From: Heliopora coerulea
Taxonomy: Eukaryota > Cnidaria > Anthozoa > Scleralcyonacea > Helioporidae
Direction of reading: 5' to 3'
DNA: 64,000 bases
Assembly (NCBI GenBank): GCA_030142905.1
Contig: JASJOG010000535.1
Location: 60,358-124,357 of the forward strand
Part shown: positions 12,601 through 23,722 of the stretch, piece after piece
Numbering within the stretch: position 1 is the stretch's first letter
How the letters are laid out: each line of letters starts with the position of its first letter
The notes under the pieces: model-generated
Database searches by the model: none
Seen by the model: only the letters and a program-made list of their open reading frames with translations
What the model was told of the DNA's origin: nothing
Position numbers and translations under genes: made by a program

Positions 12601-15600
12601 TTCCAATATCTTAACGGTGATGTGAAATTTAAAAGGTCAGTGGATATTAGGATTAGGAGACTTGGACGTTGCTAAAAGCGTTATTTTCAAACTGAAAACC
12701 GAATGTGGGACTCACTTCAGATGAACAAGATCTAAAGCAATACTAAACTAACTTCAAACTATACCAACAAATGTATCCATTAATGTAAAGTTCTTTCACA
12801 AACCAGGTGAACTTGAGAACTTGATGAACACTTCTCACCAGGCTGACGATAAACGCCGCCGCACGTGGCAGTTACAATGTCTTTTTAAAAAACTAGCCTG
12901 CGTCGCAGCCCGACTTTACACAGAGGAAAGTAGATCTGCGTAATAACGAACAAATCTTTGTTCTAGTCTTGCATGGTTGCACAATTTTGTATAATAGATT
13001 CTGATTGCCCTACGGTTTCTTACATTCTAACGAGACTCGTGATTGGCTCGCTTACTTGCACCAGTCCTCCCCTTTTCGGTTTCAATATTTTGATTTTGTG
13101 CGTGAGTTTGACAGATCAATCTTGCAGGCCGTTCTGCTTATAGTTCACACGGGAATGGATGTACTAGAATGCAATCTTTGCATCAAGAAAATCAACAAAC
13201 CTTACGAAAGATTCCTTGTAGAAAGCAAAAGGTAATTCTACTTTTTATCAAAGTCACAGACCCTGCCGTTTCACTTACCGAGAAGCAGCGAATTTATTTG
13301 CATAAGGCAATCAGAACCTATTGCATAAAATCTTGCAACCATGCAAGCCTAGAACATGGATTTGTTCGTTATTACGCAGACCCACTTTCTTTGACGTGAA
13401 AGTCGAGCTGCGACGCAGGCTATAAAAACACATTAACCATACAAGATCGACTAACGGTCTTGAATATGTTATTCTATAAATGGCGTCTTAATTTAATTAT
13501 TTTAATACATACATTTTAATAACTATTAAGTCCTAGGGCCAAAAGTTCAATAAACCATTTAGAGCTAATCTATTGTATAATTCCGTGTATTTTCATTGAC
13601 TAATCGAGTTCAGATTTCCCATTACAATACCTTTTTTAAACCTTTAAATGTCTATCATTGAAAAATTGAACTTTCCTCAGAAATATCATAATGATTTGTC
13701 CATAATCGTGTATTGAGGCGATGGGAGGTTGAAAAACTAGGCCCACAACCTTAGATGTACTGAATAGTTTTCTGAATGTGAAATTATGTTTTGGTTTGCG
13801 TACAATTTTGCAGATCATGTTATGAATGGATGTCGAGTGCTTGAGTTTATGTTACCCCTCTTGTAGTGCAAACCAAGTTTTGAAAGACAGACAAAGTACG
13901 TTCGTCAAAGACACAACGGCGAAGGTCTATGAGGTAATTACAAATGACAAAATAATTTCAGTGATGATACATTTAAGCTTTCTGCTCTGCACTAATTCAA
14001 CTCAGACAGCCATAAGGGAGACTGCATATTTTCATCTTAAATCATTTGCTAAATACAAAAGGAAACTGATGATTCAGTGTTGACGATTTTATAGTTAAAT
14101 TTGAAGTTTCGTCTCTTCATCTTGCCTATATTTTTTCCTATGTCGGAATATATTGTTCCAAAAGAAGCGTGGCATTTTTGGAGGGAATTACAATTCCCGT
14201 CTTTGCCATCGTTTTTTGTCCCCGTAACTTTCGATTTATGTCCACTCTTCGCTGATTTATCACCAACAAATCTCATTTAATTAATCATTTCAGTTACTAA
14301 AAGAAACTCCGCCAGACGGAGAAAAATTTGCAAAATATGTCGAGGTGAGTGAAAGAAGTTAAAAAAAGTGAGAACGCCCAACAAAATGCAAGGTTAAAAC
14401 TCCTTCCTACTAGCGCAACTAAGTATTTCGAAGGGCAGGGGTCAGATGGTGTTATCAAGGCACGGTAGGGACGATTTTGATCGCCTCAAGTGACGTAGAT
14501 CTACGTGTACCATCTAGGGCACCCATAAGATATCCTACAAAAGCGGCCGTGGTCGCGATCCTCTCCCCCAAGCCTCTCCCCCCAAGCCTCTCCCCCCAAG
14601 CCTCTTCCCCCAAGCCTCTTCCCCCAAGCCTCTTCCCCCAAGCCTCTTCCCCCAAGCCTCTTCCCCCAAGCCTCTTCCCCCAAGCCTCTTCCCCCAAGCC
14701 TCTTCCCCCAAGCCTCTTCCCCCAAGCCTCTTCCCCCAAGCCTCTTCCCCCAAGCCTCTCCCCCCAAGCTTCTCCCCCCAAGCTTCTTCCCCCAACCTTC
14801 TCTAGTTACGCCTCAGCTTTCTTCCTGTCACTTTCCAGTTCTTTTCACCGTTATCCCCACAAAGTTCCGTCTCTTCCAGGAGTAGGACAGCATGTAAAAT
14901 TCATGCGCTTGTGATATGTATGAGTTAACTAACTCATCGTAGTAGCTAACCAGTCACTTAAACACTGCGCAGGATCTTCCCCGCCGGTGGTTCGTGCGTT
15001 GTTGATAGTACTTTTAGTCCTAATTTTGGGCCAGCCTTGAATGAAGGATGTTAAATAAGTATAGGTTAGTTGACGAGGTTGAGGTAACTAATCTTCTTAG
15101 TTCATTATCACAGAGGCTTCGTATAGAATGAAGTAGTATTGCGGTAATTGAGTTGAGTGATTAAAAGTAAATTTGCATTTCATCGTCCTGTTTATTGCTG
15201 GGGTTTTGTACAGCTGGACAACTAGTTAATATCCCAGGAATAATATATGTATTATACCTGGGACATTAACTAAGTAGGAGTTATTGAGTGAATTAAAGAA
15301 CCGCATGATCTGACCATATTAATTAACCCTTTCGTTCACTATTTTCCCTTTTTTCTGTTCTCATTTGCCTTTTCTTCTTTCTTTCATTTGTTCTGTTTTT
15401 TTGTTGTTGTTTTTTTGAATTTGTTGTTGTCCAACAACTGCATGCAGGAGAAGGTGAAATGAGACAATTTTTTTCACTTTGTCCAGTGCGTATTAGCAAG
15501 GGAAGAGAATTGGATTTCTTGGAAGAACATAGGATGCCCAAGTTTTATGAAGGAAAGGTAGGTAAAGAGAGCAAGTCCTCCATCTTTCAGTTGGCAGGGA

Positions 15601-18600
15601 ACAGTAAAAGTGCAGGAAGACTACCGGAAGTCTCCCTCGCCGCTGCTTTCCGTCGTCATACAACGCTCCTTTTCAGGAGCGCATGCTTATCCGAGTGCAA
15701 GGTTCGTTTGCTAAGATCCGTCAAGTTTGTTAGTCTTCTCAATTATTGCCACCCAGAGAAACTCGTGCAAAATTTAAAAATCGAAATCTTACTTTTCATT
15801 CGTGTTATAGGGAAACGACAAAAGGCGCTTCAGAAAAGTAAGTTGACTTTTTTGTTTGGTTTGGCTCGGCTTCGCCTTGTATTTTCACTAGGCATTTTTT
15901 TGGTTGAAATGGAGTCATTCATTTTTCTATCACAGCACCGAGACACTCAAGTAATTTTTTATTCGTTTACTAGAGTTTAAAACGTACTGGTTCGGATAAG
16001 AAGGTAGCATGCGAAGCAGGTGTTCTTGGTAGAGGTGGGCGAAGCGGTTCCACCTTCAGTCAGAGCGCCTGCTTCGCTGGCTAGTAAGAAGGACGAGAAA
16101 CGAATTTTTAGAAATTTGAGGTGTATATTTTACTAGTTAAACTTTGTTCGTGTTTCCTTTTCACTGTCTAGATCTACCAAAAAAAGTCTCAAAGACGATG
16201 CTCCTTCGGTAGGCCCTTCTTCAAAAATAGACATAGGAAGGTAAGACCAAGTCCTAACTTCCATACTAAAGACATCTAGACTTGGGAAACAGTCGACACC
16301 CCACATAGATCAAATAATGAAGCTCATTCACACGTCGAACTTAATTGCCGGCTCCGAACACTCGTTCATTTCTGTTAGTGGTCAGCTGTCATCGTCTTTC
16401 TGATCTTCTGTGTCGCTGCCTACGCAACTCGAATAGGCCACCAAGTTTTTGACATTGTTACTTTTTACACAATTTTATGTATCATATTTCTGCTCGCTCC
16501 AGTTTCTCCTGGTCACCTGAATTAGGTTCGGCATATGGTAAGCTCCACTTCTGAAACTCCTCGAAGGATTGCTGTTTTGCAAGAATTGTAGTAGAAACTT
16601 TGAAGCGGCAACTAGAAAGTTAGAATTACTGTCGCCTCGAACAATTCGAACGCCTTCTTCCAGCTCTTTCAATTTCTTTCGTGCATTCTTGAATTGACAG
16701 AGCACAAAAAGCATGAACCATTTCTTAAATAGGATAAAAAAATCAAACTAAAAAATTTTGATCCATAACCGATGGCTTTCTTAATCCTTTATGTATTCAT
16801 CTTTCTGTTTTTAGTCCCGAACTAACACGTCTTTGGAACCTGTGTCCAGATAACATGGCAGCATGTAGATCGGCCGAAAGGTAAATGCCAGAACTAAGAG
16901 AGCTTTATGACCGAGTCAATATCTTAAAGGGAAACTCCAGCCAATATAGTTTGTTTCTTTTTTAAAGCCCTACAAGAATAATATTTAAAAATGTCAAAAG
17001 TAGTTTTACGGTGTTTGGACTTACACGCGGAAAGTAGCGTTGGCATTTTTGGAGAGCAAGCGTAGATCTTGTAGAACTACTAACATCTCTAAATTTTATA
17101 ACTTAATAACATTTTATTTAAAAATTACTAAGTCTTCAATGAAGTTCCATATTAACAGTACTTCGTAAACTCAACTGTTAACTTCTTACTTTTCTTACGT
17201 GTAGAATTTTTCTTCCGGATTTAAAAGAATTCTTCGAAGAAGCTATCGAGCAGGCCGACCCCGCAGCCCAAATTGAAGATCAATACAAGTAAGTGATGCA
17301 AGAAAAAATATAACCTGGAATAAGACAAACTGCGCTCATATTAAAAGAAACAGAATGATGCTTATGAACAGTGGGAATTATTCAAGTTTAATTTAAGCCG
17401 TAGGAAGTGCCACATGTTTGTTTTCAGAAGAGTGTCAAGGAATTTTCAATTTTCTTTTGGCCACCTGACGATGATTCGATTTCTATTTCGACAAAAGTGG
17501 TTGGTTTGATTAATTCGGGCTCTGTGCATGGAAAAGCCCTTTTCGTCACATTACGAGAAGGTTACTTCCCAGTTTAAGACTGAAGTTAGAACTTCCTTTT
17601 GTCAGACGGTTCACTTGTGTCCAGTTTAACTATCATACCTTTTATTTTTTCAGACATGTAAATGATCCCAGGTTTGGCTGGAGAGGTATGAACTGCTTTA
17701 AAGATTTACTTAGAACCTTCAGTATCGGATTATTTCTTTAGGATAAGTGTAAATATGGCATAAACATTTCCCCAAGTATTGCATTTCTCCGAACTTCCCC
17801 TGTTCCTACGTTCATCACAGTTTTTTCCCGACTATTTCTTGGCAGCTTTGAGGCTTCTCTCTCGACGTAGTCAACATTTCTTTCAACCAAGCACAAATCC
17901 CTTCAAGACCTTGCCTCAATATTTGGACACGGCTATCAGACAACTCGCCACCGAAATTATTGTAAGTTTCCGTTTACAATTTTTAAGTACGTTAATACCG
18001 TGGTGACTCATAATTTAAGTCAACAACAAAATTGTATAAGATAAAGAAAGATACAGAAAAGATGAGATACACACCAAATACAGTAGTAGGTGAATACACT
18101 TACCAAGAATTAGGTACTGTTGGTTGGCAAAGTTCTAAAAAGAACTATATTACACCTTTTGTTGTTCATTACCAGAAAATATATTATCATTAACGCCTAT
18201 CTTAAACTCGTTAACGCAAAAATACATTCATTTTATTCAGTCGACATTCATTAGCGTAGATACGCAACCATTTGCATCAAAGGGCATTCCATAGCGCCAA
18301 CAGACGACCATTAACACCATTCTACTATACATTAGGGATAAAATTTCAATTGCGCAACATATTTCTCTTGCGTAATTGAAATTTTATTATCCCTAATGTA
18401 TAGTAGAATGGTGTTAATGGTCGTCTGTTGGCGCTATGGAATGCCCTTTGATGCAAATGGTTGCGTATCTATTCTAACGAATGTCCATTGTTACGTGACA
18501 GTCGTCACACGCCAAGAACATTCTAGAATATTCGAACTTCTCTTAGTTTTTCCTTAGTCATATTGCTTATTCATGCTGACATTGTAATTCTACTGACTCA

Positions 18601-19831
18601 CGCTGATGTAAAAACTTTTTAGGTTACTTGAGTCATGAACACTGTCATGATTGTTACTAAATATAGTGTATTAGTTTATCTTAGAAATTACGAAAATTAC
18701 GTCATAGTTTACGGACAGGCTATATAAGCGCGACTCGCTTCGACCCTCGGTGTGTTGTTTTGTGTGCTCAAGATCGTTACCTGTATTCAAGTCTCGTTGG
18801 TGTAATACAAGAAGTTAACAGTTGTGGTTGGAACGCTTCACTGGTGCAACCTTTTATCATTTGTCACCGCTGGGTCGGAGTTGCAAGCTTAAAAGTGTCA
18901 AGAAGACAGATGAGCTTTGAACATTTTTAGTTGTTATCTTAACTCTTTAGTTTCTTTTCTCGTTTGTAAATAAATATTTTCATTTCTTGTTACACGTCAG
19001 TAACACCATTGAATAAAACGAATGTATTTATGCGTTAATGAGTTTGAAGTTAGCGTTGATGATGGTATATTTCCTGGAAATGAACAGCAAAAGGTGTAAA
19101 CTTAGAAGTAAAATTGCGTCCGAAGATGTATTGGTTGGAAGGAATTAAGAGGCATGCAGGATGCATTTCGGCAGACTACTAATCACGAGCTGTACGTCTA
19201 CTGTCTAGAATGAAATAGTCCCACAGAATATCTCATTTTGGTCCGTACCAGACCTCCTGACTTAGCTGTGGCAAGCGCCTGACGATTTTACTTGTCAGGG
19301 GGTGATCTCTCGGAGGGGAGAGGGGTATATAGTCTAGGAGTTGATGAAGTCAACCTGACGGTATGCGGAAGAAGACTTTAATTAAAGGGTTTCTGCTGAG
19401 AGTTCTCCGTGGGATCATCTATCTCACACACTAAAATGATGTTAAAAGTATGAGTAGAGTGAATGACTGTTGAAAATATGACCTTCTTGCCCCAGTAGTC
19501 ATCCAGATGATTGATTTCTGTGTTCAGGCAGTGTTTAAAACTGCTTACATATTTTACTAAGTACATACATAGTTTTTCAATCCTTCTTCTGGGATCTTAT
19601 ACTAAAGATGGGCACCCAAACTATTATTCAAATTTTACTCCGTGTTCTTAATTTCAGCCTGTTAAAACAGAAGAAACGATTGTCGAGAATGGTGAGTAAA
19701 CATCTGATGTAGATGCATGGATGTACAATAATTCTTCAGGGCGCTAGCTGTATCCAAGAAACCATGATTTGACCATGTGCATTCTGGTATATTTAGGGAC
19801 TGGTCCAGAATTAAAAGAAGACATTGAGTGA
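6673..19831 (+). CDS. THOC1: THO complex subunit 1 (Hpr1 homologue), lacking the C-terminal death domain
   Basis: Twenty-five coding exons: 6673-6723, 7056-7129, 7585-7645, 8555-8621, 8906-9024, 9619-9667, 9971-10066, 10222-10292, 10374-10408, 10635-10743, 10947-11041, 11559-11610, 12438-12479, 12577-12635, 13867-13933, 14294-14344, 15487-15557, 15811-15837, 16172-16240, 16815-16880, 17205-17288, 17654-17685, 17846-17961, 19658-19691, 19797-19831. Phases agree throughout and give 543 aa. THOC1 is a core subunit of the THO/TREX complex that couples transcription to mRNA export. Diagnostic stretches are AGKNLLLRMCN, RRLSTSQNTVFCGRIQL, ELTRLWNLCPDNM, EEAIEQADP and GWRALRLLSRRSQHFFQP, all co-linear with vertebrate THOC1. 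Exon 18 is a 27-bp micro-exon. The last exon encodes GTGPELKEDIE and stops, so the C-terminal death domain of the ~657-aa vertebrate protein is absent. The final two exons lie in copy 1 of a tandem triplication. Exon 17 has a longer open frame overlapping it; phase and the ENWISWKN motif fix the true frame. Confidence 0.93.
7240..7430. repeat. Diverged two-unit tandem repeat in THOC1 intron 2
   Basis: Two related segments about 120-125 bp apart both carry a 'ctggc-aatg-(c)cagac/agatga-ttttact' stretch followed by 'gaat(g)tcttgga(c)(t/c)-ag(g/a)' (about 7246-7300 and 7362-7425). They look like an old local duplication or transposon remnant. No function is visible. Confidence 0.45.
8100..8180. 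repeat. Dispersed repeat copy, shared with about 60600-60680
   Basis: The segment beginning near 8113 with 'cagtctttctcaagactac' followed by 'actaacctgga' matches 60617-60650 with few changes. It lies in THOC1 intron 3. It is a fragment of an interspersed element of unknown class. Confidence 0.5.
11097..11464. repeat. Degenerate (AACC/AATC)n tetranucleotide microsatellite
   Basis: About 370 bp in THOC1 intron 11 consist of imperfect CAAC/CAAT/CTAA tetranucleotides. It resembles the tract near 695-755. Low complexity, non-coding. Confidence 0.9.
11740..11835 (-). repeat. Possible tRNA-derived SINE head (degenerate)
   Basis: Read on the minus strand this carries a GCTTCGATTCC-like B box and, about 45 bp upstream, a loosely A-box-like stretch. 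The arrangement resembles a decayed tRNA-derived SINE. The cloverleaf does not fold cleanly, so this is tentative. Confidence 0.3.
11917..12108. mobile_element. Fold-back element with repeated CAGCCCGGGCTG palindromes
   Basis: Several copies of TCAGCCCGGGCTGAAA-type palindromes face each other, with 'gattacgtgaaat' and 'gattacatggga' and, at the far end, 'catgtaatcgcggg' in reverse. It is non-coding and non-autonomous in appearance, and lies in THOC1 intron 12. Confidence 0.6.
12893..13424. mobile_element. MITE with ~120-bp terminal inverted repeats
   Basis: The left end begins TAGCCTGCGTCGCAGCCCGA and the right end is its near-perfect reverse complement, with matching arms at about 12893-13015 and 13303-13424. 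The arms include the match 'cgttattacgcaga' and the 'cttgcatggttgca' hairpin partner. The interior has no transposase. The non-autonomous DNA transposon sits in THOC1 intron 14, between exons ending at 12635 and starting at 13867. Confidence 0.75.
13985..14050. repeat. Fragment related to the triplication-junction sequence
   Basis: The stretch 'attcaactcagacagccat' followed by 'aagggagactgcatattttc' closely matches the junction at 22434-22478 (attcaactcatacagccgtaagggag...). It is a second, older copy of the same repeat, in THOC1 intron 15. Confidence 0.6.
14558..14800. repeat. 14-bp C-rich minisatellite
   Basis: About 16-17 tandem copies of a 14-bp unit (CCCCCAAGCCTCTT and close variants) in THOC1 intron 16. 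It is open in several frames on both strands only because of its composition. The minus strand is a regular series of G5 runs every 14 nt, which could form G-quadruplexes. Confidence 0.92.
15222..15275. repeat. Short inverted repeat (hairpin)
   Basis: Arms of about 22 bp (TTAATATCCCAGGAATAATA and its near reverse complement) with a 4-nt loop, in THOC1 intron 16. It could extrude as a hairpin or mark a small fold-back element. Confidence 0.6.
16008..16080. repeat. Small fold-back with GCGAAGCAGG ends
   Basis: GCGAAGCAGGTGTTCT at the left is mirrored by AGAGCGCCTGCTTCGC at the right, around a GCGAAGCGG centre, in THOC1 intron 18. Non-coding. Confidence 0.45.
18151..19099. mobile_element. Fold-back/MITE (copy 1), interrupted by an LTR
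   Basis: Ends TTACACCTTTTGTTGTTCAT and its reverse complement. Arms of about 200 bp contain repeated 'cattaacg', 'gcgtagatacgcaacc' and 'tagcgccaacagacgacc' motifs that pair exactly with the right half. Undisturbed copies are 432 bp (22734-23165 and 26965-27396). It has no coding capacity and lies in the intron before the penultimate THOC1 exon. Confidence 0.85.
18489..19005 (+). mobile_element. Solo LTR (517 bp) inside copy 1
   Basis: Begins TGTTAC and ends GTAACA (perfect 6-bp terminal inverted repeat), and is flanked by a 4-bp duplication CCAT (18485-18488 and 19006-19009). Internal signals fit an LTR: TATATAAGC at about 18722 and AATAAATATTTT near 18970. The empty site (ccattgaataaa-type) is present in copies 2 and 3, which proves insertion after the duplications. 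The ends and 4-bp target duplication fit a Ty3/gypsy-type LTR. Confidence 0.85.
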
Positions 19832-19913
19832 AGCAAAACTTGGTTTATCAATAACAACACTTGTAAAAATGTCAGAAGATTAAATTATTTATTTTTATGA
19901 ACAGTAGTACAAT

Positions 19914-20941
19914 TTAATATTCAAATTCATATTCAAAATATGAAGGATCAAACTGGTGCAATCTGACATAGCCATCCTCTCCACCACTGCTATAGCTGAA
20001 AGAAAGAAAAGGAAGAAATGAGTTGTTGAGATTTTCCTCACTAATTTTCCTGCTTGCCAGAGTGCTAGCACTATTTTTGTAAATATTTGGTAGAATTTTA
20101 ATAGAAACTCTATGTCGAAGATAACTAGACTTTACTGGATATGGCAAATTGCTAAAGGAAACCACCTGCAAGGGTTGGGAATGCAGCATTTTACTGAAGA
20201 TTTAAATAGGACACCTTACTTGGGGTAAACAAATAAGCTTTTTGGCCAAATCACTGGCAGTTTCTTCATGCAAAAGTACTTTCGGGATGGTTGGAAAGCT
20301 GTAGGCAGGGCACAGCACGCTGCTAGGAGTTTGTTGGGGTTAATTTTAGGCTTAATTATATGGTTATGTAAGCTTTCTCAGGAACACAATAAGGGTTTTT
20401 ACTGTTCAGTATATTTATATGCAAGCTCAGCCAAGCTAGTTTACTGACCTTTTTCCATCAGGGTGAAATGTTACACAGTTGATAGGTCCAAAATGTCCTT
20501 TCACTCTTCCTATTTCTTCCTCAAAAACCATGTGGAAGAAACGAGCATCAAACTTTCCAATCCTTGTTGATGTTGTTGTCACATCCATGGCTTCTTGGCC
20601 TCCTCCAAGGACAACCTGAAAAAGAAAATAAACTACTTGAACTGTCAGACTGAGCCCACAGTGAATGGGCAACTTTTGGCATCAAAACTGAAGTATGGAA
20701 GGATACAAAAAAAGTATGGCGTAAGTATTGCTTTACACATTTATGAAAGCTGCATGGGCAGCTTTAATAAATGGGCAGTTGCTGGTATTTTGACATTTTG
20801 ATATCAAGCCCTGTTCACAAGAGACTGCTAAGAGACAAAAAGAGACATTACTTACGTGGTGTTTAAGTGAAGACAAAGAAGCCGAATTCACAGGCCGTTC
20901 AGTTTTATATGTTTTCAAGTGTTCCAAACTGAGTCGAAAAA
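19914..20941 (-). pseudogene. EIF3I exons 6-8, duplicate in copy 1
   Basis: Duplicated EIF3I exons 8 (19914-19995), 7 (20449-20615) and 6 (20856-20941). Exons 7 and 8 remain open and encode the same residues as the functional copy. Exon 6 is 86 bp instead of 90 because of a 4-bp deletion after the FDS codons, which shifts the frame. There are no upstream EIF3I exons within this copy. It is a gene fragment, but it might be transcribed by read-through from the functional gene. Confidence 0.88.
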
Positions 20942-21059
20942 CTAGAATTTAAAACAACAAAAACAATATTTTTAGTTTATTTATAAATATGATGAACATA
21001 CATTGAATAGCAAATTGAATTAAGGCATGCAAGTCAAACTATTATCTTCTTTCAAACGT

Positions 21060-22438
21060 TCATAGTTTCCATTTATTTGGAAAGTTTAAAATTGGTAGAA
21101 AAATCGTCAAAAACCATGGGTTAACCCCTTTACTTTTTGGTGAAATTTTTCGACTTCAAAAATTATCTCAAATATTAGTGTAAAGTCCCTGAAATAAGGG
21201 AAAAACTATGTTACTTGGTTCAAACTTTTATGTTTTTGGCTTGCTTCGAAAGTTTAAAATTGGTCGAAAAATCGTCAAAAACCATGAGTTAACCCTTTTA
21301 CTTTCTGGTGAAATTTTTCGACCTCAAAAATTACCTCAAATATCATTGTAAAGTCCCCGAAATAAGGGCAAAACTATGTTATTCGGCCCAAACTTTTATA
21401 TTTTCGACTTATGTCGAAAGTTTGAAATTGGTCGAAAAATCGTCAAAAACCATGGGTTAACCCCTTTACTTTATGATGATATTTTTCGACCTCAAAAATT
21501 ATCTCAAATATCATTGTGAAGTCCCTGAAATCAGGGCAAAACTATGTTATTTGATTCAAACTTTCATATTTTCGACTTATTTTGAAAGTTTGAAATTGGT
21601 CGAAAAATCGTCAAAAACCATGAGTTAACCCTTTTACTTTTTGGAGAAATTTTCGAGCTCAAAAATTACCTCAAATATCATCGTGAAGTCCCCGAAATAA
21701 GGCCTGAACTATGTCATTCGGCCGAAACCTTTATATTTTTGGCTTATTTCGAAAGTTTGAAATTGGTCGAAAAATCGTCAAAAACCATGGGTGTTAACCC
21801 CTTTACTTTTTGGTGAAATTTTTCGACCTCAAAAATTATCTCAAATATCATTGTAAAGTCCCTGAAATTAGGCTAAAACTATGTTATTCGGCCGAAACCT
21901 TTATATTTTCGGCTTATTTCGAAAGTTTGAAATTGGTCGAAAAATCGTCAAGAACCATGGGTTAACCCCTTTACTTTTTGGTGAAATTTTTCGACCTCAA
22001 AAATTATCTCAAATATCATTGTAAAGTCCCTGAAATGAGGGAAAACTATGTTATTTCATTCAAACTTTCATATTTTCGGCTTATTTCGAAAGTTTAAAAT
22101 TGGTCGAAAAATCGTCAAAAACCATGGGTTAACCCCTTTACTTTTTGGAGAAATTTTTCGACTTCAAAAATTATCTCATATATTAGTGTAAAGTCTCTCA
22201 AACAAGGGGAAACTATGTCATTCGGCCCAAACTTTTAAATTTTCGGCTTATTTCGAAAGTTTAAAATTGGTCGAGAAATCGTCAAAAACCATAGGTTAAC
22301 CCCTTTACTTTTTGGTGAAATTTTTCGACCTGAAAAATTATCTGAAATATTAGTGTAAAGTCCCTGAAATAAGGGCAAAACTATGTTATTCGGTCCAAAC
22401 TTTTATATTTTCGGCTTATTTCGAAAGTTTGAAATTCA
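21060..22438. repeat. ~168-bp satellite array (copy 1, 8 units plus partial)
   Basis: Tandem units of about 165-170 bp, each with GTCGAAAAATCGTCAAAAAC, then GGTTAACCCCTTTACTTTTT, then 'aaagtcc(c)tgaaat' and 'actatgttattcgg'. The core 'ccatgggttaacccc' recurs at about 21113, 21282, 21451, 21618, 21786, 21956, 22123 and 22290. It lies in the intron between EIF3I exons 5 and 6. Confidence 0.93.
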
Positions 22439-22619
22439 ACTCATACAGCCGTAAGGGAGGCAACTTCATATTTTCACTCTGATGATGTTGCTTGTAGCAA
22501 CGAAACGTTACTCAATAAATGTTTTAAATTTTCTAGCCTTCTTTGTTTAAGCAATTTTTAATGTTTACATATGACGATACTTCGCACAATCTGCTGGGCA
22601 TTGTTATTTATATTAAAGT
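22434..22619 (+). mobile_element. Duplication-junction tail with hammerhead-like core (Penelope-like 3' end?)
   Basis: Identical in sequence layout to 26665-26850 and absent from copy 3. It carries CTGATGA (22479), a GTTGC-loop-GCAAC hairpin, GAAAC (22502-22506), an AATAAA at about 22514, then CTGCTGGGCATT and an AT tail. The same order of motifs occurs at 49.5 kb and, inverted, at 63.9 kb. Hammerhead ribozymes have CUGAUGA-stem II-GAAA cores and are known in Penelope-like elements. Stems I and III are not evident here, so activity is unproven. Confidence 0.55.
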
Positions 22620-22733
22620 TATAATTTAAGTCAACAACAAAATTGTATAAGATAATTGTATAAGATAAGATAGGTGAATACACTTACCAAGAATTAGGTA
22701 CTGTTGGATGGTAAAGTTCTAAAAAGAACTATA

Positions 22734-23165
22734 TTACACCTTTTGTTGTTCATTACCAGAAAATATACTATCATTAACGCCAACCTCAAACTCATTAACG
22801 CAAAAATACATTCATTTTATTCAGTCGACATTCATTAGCGTAGATACGCAACCATTTGCATCAAAGGACATTCCATAGCGCCAACAGACGACCATTAACA
22901 CCATTCTACTATACATTAAAGATAATAAAATTTCAATTAGGCAACATATTTCTGTTGCATAATTGAAATTTTATTATCCCTAATGTATAGTAGAATGGTG
23001 TTAATGGTCGTCTGTTGGCGCTATGGAATGTCCTTTGATGCAAATGGTTGCGTATCTATTTTAACGAATGTGCATTGAATAAAATGAATGTATTTTTGCG
23101 TTAATGAGTTTGAGGTTAGCGTTAATGATAGTATATTTTCTGGTAATGAACAGCAAAAGGTGTAA
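22734..23165. mobile_element. Fold-back/MITE, copy 2
   Basis: Uninterrupted 432-bp copy of the element described at 18151-19099. The two ~200-bp arms pair around a short AT-rich centre near 22945. Confidence 0.85.
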
Positions 23166-23722
23166 ACTTAGAAGTAAAATTGCGTCCTAGGAGGTATTGG
23201 TTGGAAGGAATTAAGAGGCATGCAAGATGTATTTCGGCAGACTACTAATCACGAGCTGTACGTCTACTGTCTAGAATGTAATAGTCCCACAGAATATCTC
23301 ATTTTGGTCCGTACCAGACCTCCTGACTTAGCTGTGGTAAGCGCCTGACGATTTTACTTGTCAGCGGGGGTGATCTCTCGGAGGGGAGAGGGGTATATAG
23401 TCTAGGAGTTGATGAAGTCAACCTGACGGTATGCGGAAGACTTTAATTGAAGGGTTTCTACTGTCAGTTCTCCGTGGGATCATCTATCTCACACACTAAA
23501 ATGATGTTAAAAGTATGAGTAGAGTGAATGACTGTTGAAAATATGACCTTCTTGCCCCAGTAGTCATCCAGATGATTGATTTCTGTGTTCAGGCAGTGTT
23601 TAAAACTGCTTACATATTTTACTAAGTACATACATAGTTTTTCAACCCTTCTTCTGGGATCTTATACTAAAGATGGGCACCCAAACTATTATTCAAATTT
23701 TACTCCGTGTTCTTAATTTCAG

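Larger units (their letters stand above)
18010..22619. repeat. Tandem segmental duplication, copy 1
   Basis: Homology to copies 2 and 3 starts at 'ataatttaagtcaacaac' (18010) and runs to 22619. In order it contains: the fold-back element (interrupted by a solo LTR), the last two THOC1 exons, copies of EIF3I exons 8, 7 and 6 (minus), eight satellite units plus a partial unit, and a 185-bp junction tail. Copy 1 is continuous with the rest of THOC1, so it supplies the functional THOC1 3' end. Confidence 0.93.

Noticed and set aside
14455..14914. Several overlapping open frames on both strands, rich in PKPLPPS or GEEAWGKRLGG
   Set aside because: They are translations of a 14-bp minisatellite lacking stops in any frame.
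15459..15980. A 173-residue open frame on the plus strand
   Set aside because: It overlaps THOC1 exons 17 and 18 in the wrong frame. The phase-correct frame encodes ENWISWKNIGCPSF, which matches THOC1.
21060..22438. Regular repeats that might suggest a CRISPR array
   Set aside because: Units are ~168 bp with no unique spacers and lie in an animal intron.
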